DNA of 64,000 nucleotides from Gemmatimonadota bacterium (lineage in GTDB: Bacteria > Gemmatimonadota > Gemmatimonadetes > Palauibacterales > Palauibacteraceae). Below, piece after piece: positions 60,374 through 64,000 of the stretch. Position numbers and translations under genes: made by a program. Within the stretch, counting starts at the first letter, position 1, and each line of letters begins with the position of its first letter. The stretch spans positions 1 to 64,000 of the forward strand of contig JAJDUL010000053.1 of assembly GCA_022826685.1 (NCBI GenBank), written 5' to 3'. Under the pieces are notes generated by a model. That model searched no databases, was not told the origin of the DNA, and was given only the letters and a program-made list of their open reading frames with translations.

Positions 60374-62980
60374 ATGGCTCTCGATAGTATCCCGCGCGTC
60401 GCGCTCCCTGCGCTCTTCGTCGCGGTGGCCACGGGCTTGCCCGCGAACGGCTCCGGCCAGTCCGCAGCCGGGGTTCCGCGTTTCGGGATCGCGCCTTCGC
60501 CGATCGAACTCACGGGACCCGTGCGTCCCGGCGAGTATCTCGGCGTCACCGGGCCCCGGTCCGCGTGGCTGGGGCTCGAGACGGGCGAAGCGGAACTGTG
60601 GGTCCATCCCCTGAAGGTCGGGAACCGTTTCCGGCTCGGCTTCTCGACGCCGGCCTACGGGACGCCGATTCCGGGAGACGAGGTCGCGCGCACCGTGCAG
60701 GTTCGGCCCGAACTCACGACGATCACCTACAGCCACGCCGCCTTCCAGGTGCGCCAGCACATCCTCGCGCCGGCCGACCTCCCCGGCCTTCTGCTCCTGC
60801 TCGACGTGGACAGCCCGGAACCGCTCGAGATCATCGCGGAGTTCGAGCCCGTCCTGAACTACATGTGGCCGGGTTCGATCGGGGGGCAGTACGCCTACTG
60901 GGACGCCGACCGTCGCGTCTTCGTGCTCTCCGAGAGCCTGCAGGAGAGAAACGCCGTCGTCGGCTCTCCGTGGGCCGTGAACTCCGTGGAACACCCCGCC
61001 CATCAACTGGGCGAGGCGCCGCGCACCATGGTGATCCCGGTCGACCCGGAGCGCGCGCGGCGGGAGTTCATCCCGATCGCGGTGGCGGGCGGAACCACGC
61101 CCCGCGAGGAGGTCTTCGCCAGCTACGAACGGCTGATCGCCGAGGCGCGCTCGCTCTACGACGCGAAGCGGGCATGGGCCGACTCGGTGCTCGCCTCCAC
61201 CGCCTCCATCGAATCGCCGGATCCGCGGCTCGACCTCGCACTCGAGTGGGCAAAGATCAACCTGGAGGAGCAGCGCGTCTGCAACCCCGACCTCGGCTGC
61301 GGGTTCGTCGCCGGGTGGGGCCATTCCCGCAACGGAACCCGTCCCGGCTTCGGCTGGTTCTTCGGCGGCGACGCGGCGCAGACGATGTTCGCCATGGAGG
61401 CGCTCGGGCAGTGGGAACTGGTGGCGGAGGAGCTCGCCTTTCTCGCGACGTACCAGCGCGAGGACGGCAAGATCACGCACGAAATCTCTCAGGCGGCCGC
61501 GCGCATCCCGTGGTTCGACGTGTACCCGTACGCCTACTACCACGCCGACACGACGCCCTACTGGATGGTCGCGCTCTACGAGTACTGGCGGGCGAGCGGC
61601 GACGACGACCTCCTGCGGGAACTGTGGCCGGCGTACCGGCGCGCCTGGGCGTGGTGCCTCACCGCCGAGACGGACGGGGACGGGCTCATCGAGAACACCG
61701 TGGGTGGGCTCGCGGCGGTCGAGGTCGGCGGCCTGGGGGCCGCGCTGCACCAGGATATCTACCTGGCGGGGATCTGGGTGGCGGCGCTTGAAGGGACGAT
61801 GGCGTTGGCCGAACGCATGGGCGACGCGGGGATCGCGGACCGGGCGCGGGAACTCGCTCCCCGCGCGCGGGCGACCCTGAACAACGCGTACTGGCTGGAC
61901 GACGCCGGATATCATGCCTTCGGGATCCTCGCCGATGGCGGAACCAACGACAACCTCACCGTGTGGCCTGCCACGGCGGCGGCGTTCGGCCTGTTCGACG
62001 AGGCGCGCGCCCGGGCGACCCTCGCCCACCTCGCGAGCGACCGGATTTCGTCGGACTGGGGCGCGCACATGCTCTCCACGGAGAGCGAACTGTATCACCC
62101 CCTCCAGTACAACATGGGAACGGTATGGCCCTTCGTGACGGGATACGTGTCGTGGGCCCAGTACCGGTATCGGCGTCCGTGGGCCGGCTTCCATCTCATG
62201 GACGCGGTGAAACAGATGACCTTCGACTGGAGCCTGGGACGACACCCGGAGTTGCTGTCCGGAACGTTCTACGAGCCCCTCGACCAGACCGTCCCCCACC
62301 AGTTCTTCGCGACCTCGGCGCTGGTGACACCGTTACTGCGCGGCGTCATCGGCTGGGAACCCGATGCGCCGCTGGACCGCGTGCGCCTCGCCCCGCAGCT
62401 CCCGCCGGACTGGCCGGCCGTGACGGTGAGACGGCTCCGAGCCGGGGAGACGACGACGGACGTGGAGATCCGACAACGGTGGACGGAGGAAGGCGGGGAG
62501 CAACGGACGACGCTCACGACCAGGGGGCCTGCGCTGACATTCGGCCTCGTACCCGACGTGCCGGCAGGCGCGCGGGACGTGTCCATCAGCGTGAACGGAG
62601 TAGCCACCGAACTCACCGAGGATGGAACGGTGGAGATGACGCTGGGCGAGACCGGCGCTGCGGACGATCGCGCGGAAATCGTCGTGACGTGGAATGGCGG
62701 ACTCGCGATCGCGCCGCCCCGGATCGACCTTGAGCCCGGCCAAGGGAGCAACGGCCTGCGCATCCTCGACTTCAACGCAGATCCCGACGGTTGGACTCTC
62801 GAAGTGGAGGGGGTGGCAGGTCGGAGTTACGAGCTTGGAATCTTCGGCGCCACGGTCGAACCTGACGTCGTGGAAGGCGCCGCAACGACTGCCCTCGCCA
62901 ACCGCGTGACCGTACGCATCACATTTCCCCCGGGCACCGCGGAACGCACGACAGCTGTGGTTCGTTTTATGACCCCGTAA
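60374..62980 (+). CDS. Secreted amylo-alpha-1,6-glucosidase-like (six-hairpin) glycoside hydrolase
   Basis: 868 residues. A signal peptide is followed by an N-terminal beta-sandwich (about 30-275) and an (alpha/alpha)6 barrel (about 285-690). Typical catalytic-region motifs are AGWGHSRNGTRPGFGWFFGGD and its downstream carboxylates, HEISQAA, and YNMGTVWPFVTGY; the plan is that of glycogen-debranching GDE-C and GH63/GH15 relatives. A C-terminal beta domain (about 700-868) completes it. It should hydrolyse alpha-linked glucans or glycans outside the cytoplasm. ATG 60374 follows GGAGGGG. It is divergent from the Rieske gene and appears to stand alone. Confidence 0.82.
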   Translation: MALDSIPRVALPALFVAVATGLPANGSGQSAAGVPRFGIAPSPIELTGPVRPGEYLGVTGPRSAWLGLETGEAELWVHPLKVGNRFRLGFSTPAYGTPIPGDEVARTVQVRPELTTITYSHAAFQVRQHILAPADLPGLLLLLDVDSPEPLEIIAEFEPVLNYMWPGSIGGQYAYWDADRRVFVLSESLQERNAVVGSPWAVNSVEHPAHQLGEAPRTMVIPVDPERARREFIPIAVAGGTTPREEVFASYERLIAEARSLYDAKRAWADSVLASTASIESPDPRLDLALEWAKINLEEQRVCNPDLGCGFVAGWGHSRNGTRPGFGWFFGGDAAQTMFAMEALGQWELVAEELAFLATYQREDGKITHEISQAAARIPWFDVYPYAYYHADTTPYWMVALYEYWRASGDDDLLRELWPAYRRAWAWCLTAETDGDGLIENTVGGLAAVEVGGLGAALHQDIYLAGIWVAALEGTMALAERMGDAGIADRARELAPRARATLNNAYWLDDAGYHAFGILADGGTNDNLTVWPATAAAFGLFDEARARATLAHLASDRISSDWGAHMLSTESELYHPLQYNMGTVWPFVTGYVSWAQYRYRRPWAGFHLMDAVKQMTFDWSLGRHPELLSGTFYEPLDQTVPHQFFATSALVTPLLRGVIGWEPDAPLDRVRLAPQLPPDWPAVTVRRLRAGETTTDVEIRQRWTEEGGEQRTTLTTRGPALTFGLVPDVPAGARDVSISVNGVATELTEDGTVEMTLGETGAADDRAEIVVTWNGGLAIAPPRIDLEPGQGSNGLRILDFNADPDGWTLEVEGVAGRSYELGIFGATVEPDVVEGAATTALANRVTVRITFPPGTAERTTAVVRFMTP

Positions 62981-63063
62981 GCGGGAGTCTGCTTCCCGCC
63001 GCTCCGCAACACTCGAATATCGCTAAATTGTCGTCGACTTGCGGTTGCCTGTCGCTTCACGGT

Positions 63064-63088
63064 CGCATACGATCAGCTATCGTATGCG
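63064..63088. repeat. Perfect 10-bp inverted repeat in the intergenic gap
   Basis: CGCATACGAT, five-base spacer CAGCT, then ATCGTATGCG. No T tract follows on either strand, so it is not a standard terminator. It lies in the 265-nt gap between two convergent genes (glucosidase, argD-like). The rest of that gap shows nothing I can name. Confidence 0.7.
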
Positions 63089-63245
63089 TGCGAGTGGGGA
63101 TTGGGCGGTGTCCACGTGATCGCAAGGCTCGTGGCGACCTCCTCGGCTCGGCATAGCGCCGTCCAATCCCGCTCCGCGAACGAACTCCGGCGTCCGGTCG
63201 ATTCGGGCATCAGGGAATCGACGGCCCGGCGGCTCCCGGTCGGCG

Positions 63246-64000
63246 TCAGTCGGCCAGTACTTCCGTCAGCGTCTCGGCCACCTCGTCGATCTGCGCTTCG
63301 GTGATCACAAGCGGTGGCAGCAGCCGGATGACCGTGGTGCCGGCCGGGAGGGCGAGGACGCCGCGCTCCGCGAGGGCTTCGAGGTAGGGGCGGCAGCGCT
63401 CCCGGAGTTCGACGCCGATCATGAGGCCCACTTGCCGCACGGCGCGCACGCGAGCCGACCGGCGTCGGGCGAAACGCTCGCTGAAGCGAGAGCCCAGCGC
63501 CTCCGCCCGCTCGTCGAGCCGTTCGTCCCGCATGAAGCGGATCGCGGCCAGGGCGGCGGCGCAGGCGAGCGGGTTGCCGCCGAAGGTCGTGCCGTGCCGC
63601 CCGGGCGGCGGCTGCAGCCGTTCATGCGCCAGGACCGCTCCCAGCGGCACGCCGCCCGCGATCGCCTTCGCGAGGCAGAGAACGTCCGGCGCGACGCCGT
63701 AGCGATCGCAGGCGAACATGCGGCCGGTGCGGCAGAAGCCCGTCTGGATCTCGTCGAACACGAGGACCGCACCGGCCTCGTCGCAGATGCGGCGCGCCGC
63801 CGACAGATAGTCCTGACTGGCCGGCCGCACCCCCCCCTCTCCCTGCACCGGTTCGATGATGACCGCCGCCGTGTCCTCGCCCACGGCCGCGCGCAGCTTC
63901 TCGACGTGGTTGAAAGGTACGAACGAGAACCCCGGCACGAGGGGCTCGAACGGCTCCCGGTACTGCCTTTTATGCGTCGCGCTCAACGCACCCAGCGTTC
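63246..64000 (-). CDS. argD: Class III PLP aminotransferase, ArgD-type (C-terminal part, cut by window edge)
   Basis: About 251 visible residues; the frame runs through the right edge, and the visible protein starts within the TLGALSATHKRQYREPFEPL segment typical of acetylornithine aminotransferase, so roughly 140 residues are missing. Motifs present: IIEPVQGEGGVRPA, VLVFDEIQTGFCRTG and the PLP-lysine in CLAKAIAGGVPLGA, then TTFGGNPLACA. It would form N-acetylornithine (or the LysW-linked lysine precursor) from glutamate. Close relatives in the family include ornithine and GABA aminotransferases, so the name is likely but not certain. Confidence 0.82.
   Translation of the reverse strand, partial: TLGALSATHKRQYREPFEPLVPGFSFVPFNHVEKLRAAVGEDTAAVIIEPVQGEGGVRPASQDYLSAARRICDEAGAVLVFDEIQTGFCRTGRMFACDRYGVAPDVLCLAKAIAGGVPLGAVLAHERLQPPPGRHGTTFGGNPLACAAALAAIRFMRDERLDERAEALGSRFSERFARRRSARVRAVRQVGLMIGVELRERCRPYLEALAERGVLALPAGTTVIRLLPPLVITEAQIDEVAETLTEVLAD

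Noticed and set aside
1-64000. tRNA, rRNA, CRISPR arrays, insertion sequences, prophage genes
   Set aside because: I looked for repeats, transposase motifs and tRNA-like cloverleaf ends and saw none; a dedicated scan could still find a small RNA.

Overview
This 64 kb window is a contiguous piece of a chromosome of very high G+C content (roughly 70 %) packed with genes on both strands. There is no rRNA, tRNA, insertion sequence or CRISPR array that I can see. The Gram-negative envelope genes (Skp/OmpH chaperone, Omp85-like barrel, TolC, RND pump, a TonB-plug protein) and the many secreted amidohydrolases and beta-lactamase-fold hydrolases fit Gemmatimonadota or a neighbouring phylum. That placement is inference; no marker gene here settles it.

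Layout. 1-4020: an unrecognised gene end, an orphan ExbB/TolQ-type protein, a lytic transglycosylase and a cold-shock protein, with two clear intrinsic terminators. 4.1-9.9 kb: polA, a secreted serine hydrolase, a Tat-exported epimerase and a Spondin_N lipoprotein. 9.97-15.3 kb (minus strand): a five-gene operon for an exported PaoABC-type molybdenum hydroxylase with a membrane cytochrome b and an unknown last gene. 15.4-22.3 kb: an Omp85-like barrel, a possible RemA-like protein, an HD phosphohydrolase, a radical SAM/metallophosphoesterase-like pair and a sigma factor. 22.3-26.3 kb: histone-deacetylase-like enzyme, M24 peptidase, dipeptide epimerase and a TrpF-like protein. 26.3-32.8 kb: a Cys/His-rich lipoprotein, priA, an HNH endonuclease, a TatA/B protein and a secreted unknown. 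32.9-36 kb: four overlapping genes (2Fe-2S subunit, exported RidA-like, lipoprotein, beta-lactamase-like). 36-37.5 kb: an AbiE-type toxin-antitoxin pair. 37.5-48.1 kb: Skp, D-aminoacylase, queF, three transporters, TolC, a plug-only protein and an amidohydrolase. 48.3-52.7 kb: a second molybdenum hydroxylase large subunit, YjbQ and a metzincin-like protease. 52.7-60.3 kb: RND adaptor, RND pump and an apparent GPP34-cytochrome P450 fusion in one direction, with a Rieske oxygenase convergent to them. 60.4-64 kb: a glucosidase-like enzyme and the C-terminal part of an ArgD-type aminotransferase.

How the genes work together. Several blocks are linked by 4-nt stop/start overlaps and look co-transcribed. 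The most unusual unit is at 52.7-59.3 kb: behind a consensus-like promoter that carries a perfect palindrome lie a membrane-fusion protein, an RND transporter and a protein joining a Golgi-phosphoprotein-3 (GPP34) domain to a P450 whose I-helix lacks the usual acid/threonine pair. With the adjacent Rieske oxygenase this suggests lipid or isoprenoid oxidation coupled to export. The exported molybdenum hydroxylase should pass electrons to the quinone pool through its cytochrome b, and the TatA/B gene plus several twin-arginine signal peptides (2Fe-2S subunit, epimerase) show that folded-protein export is used here.
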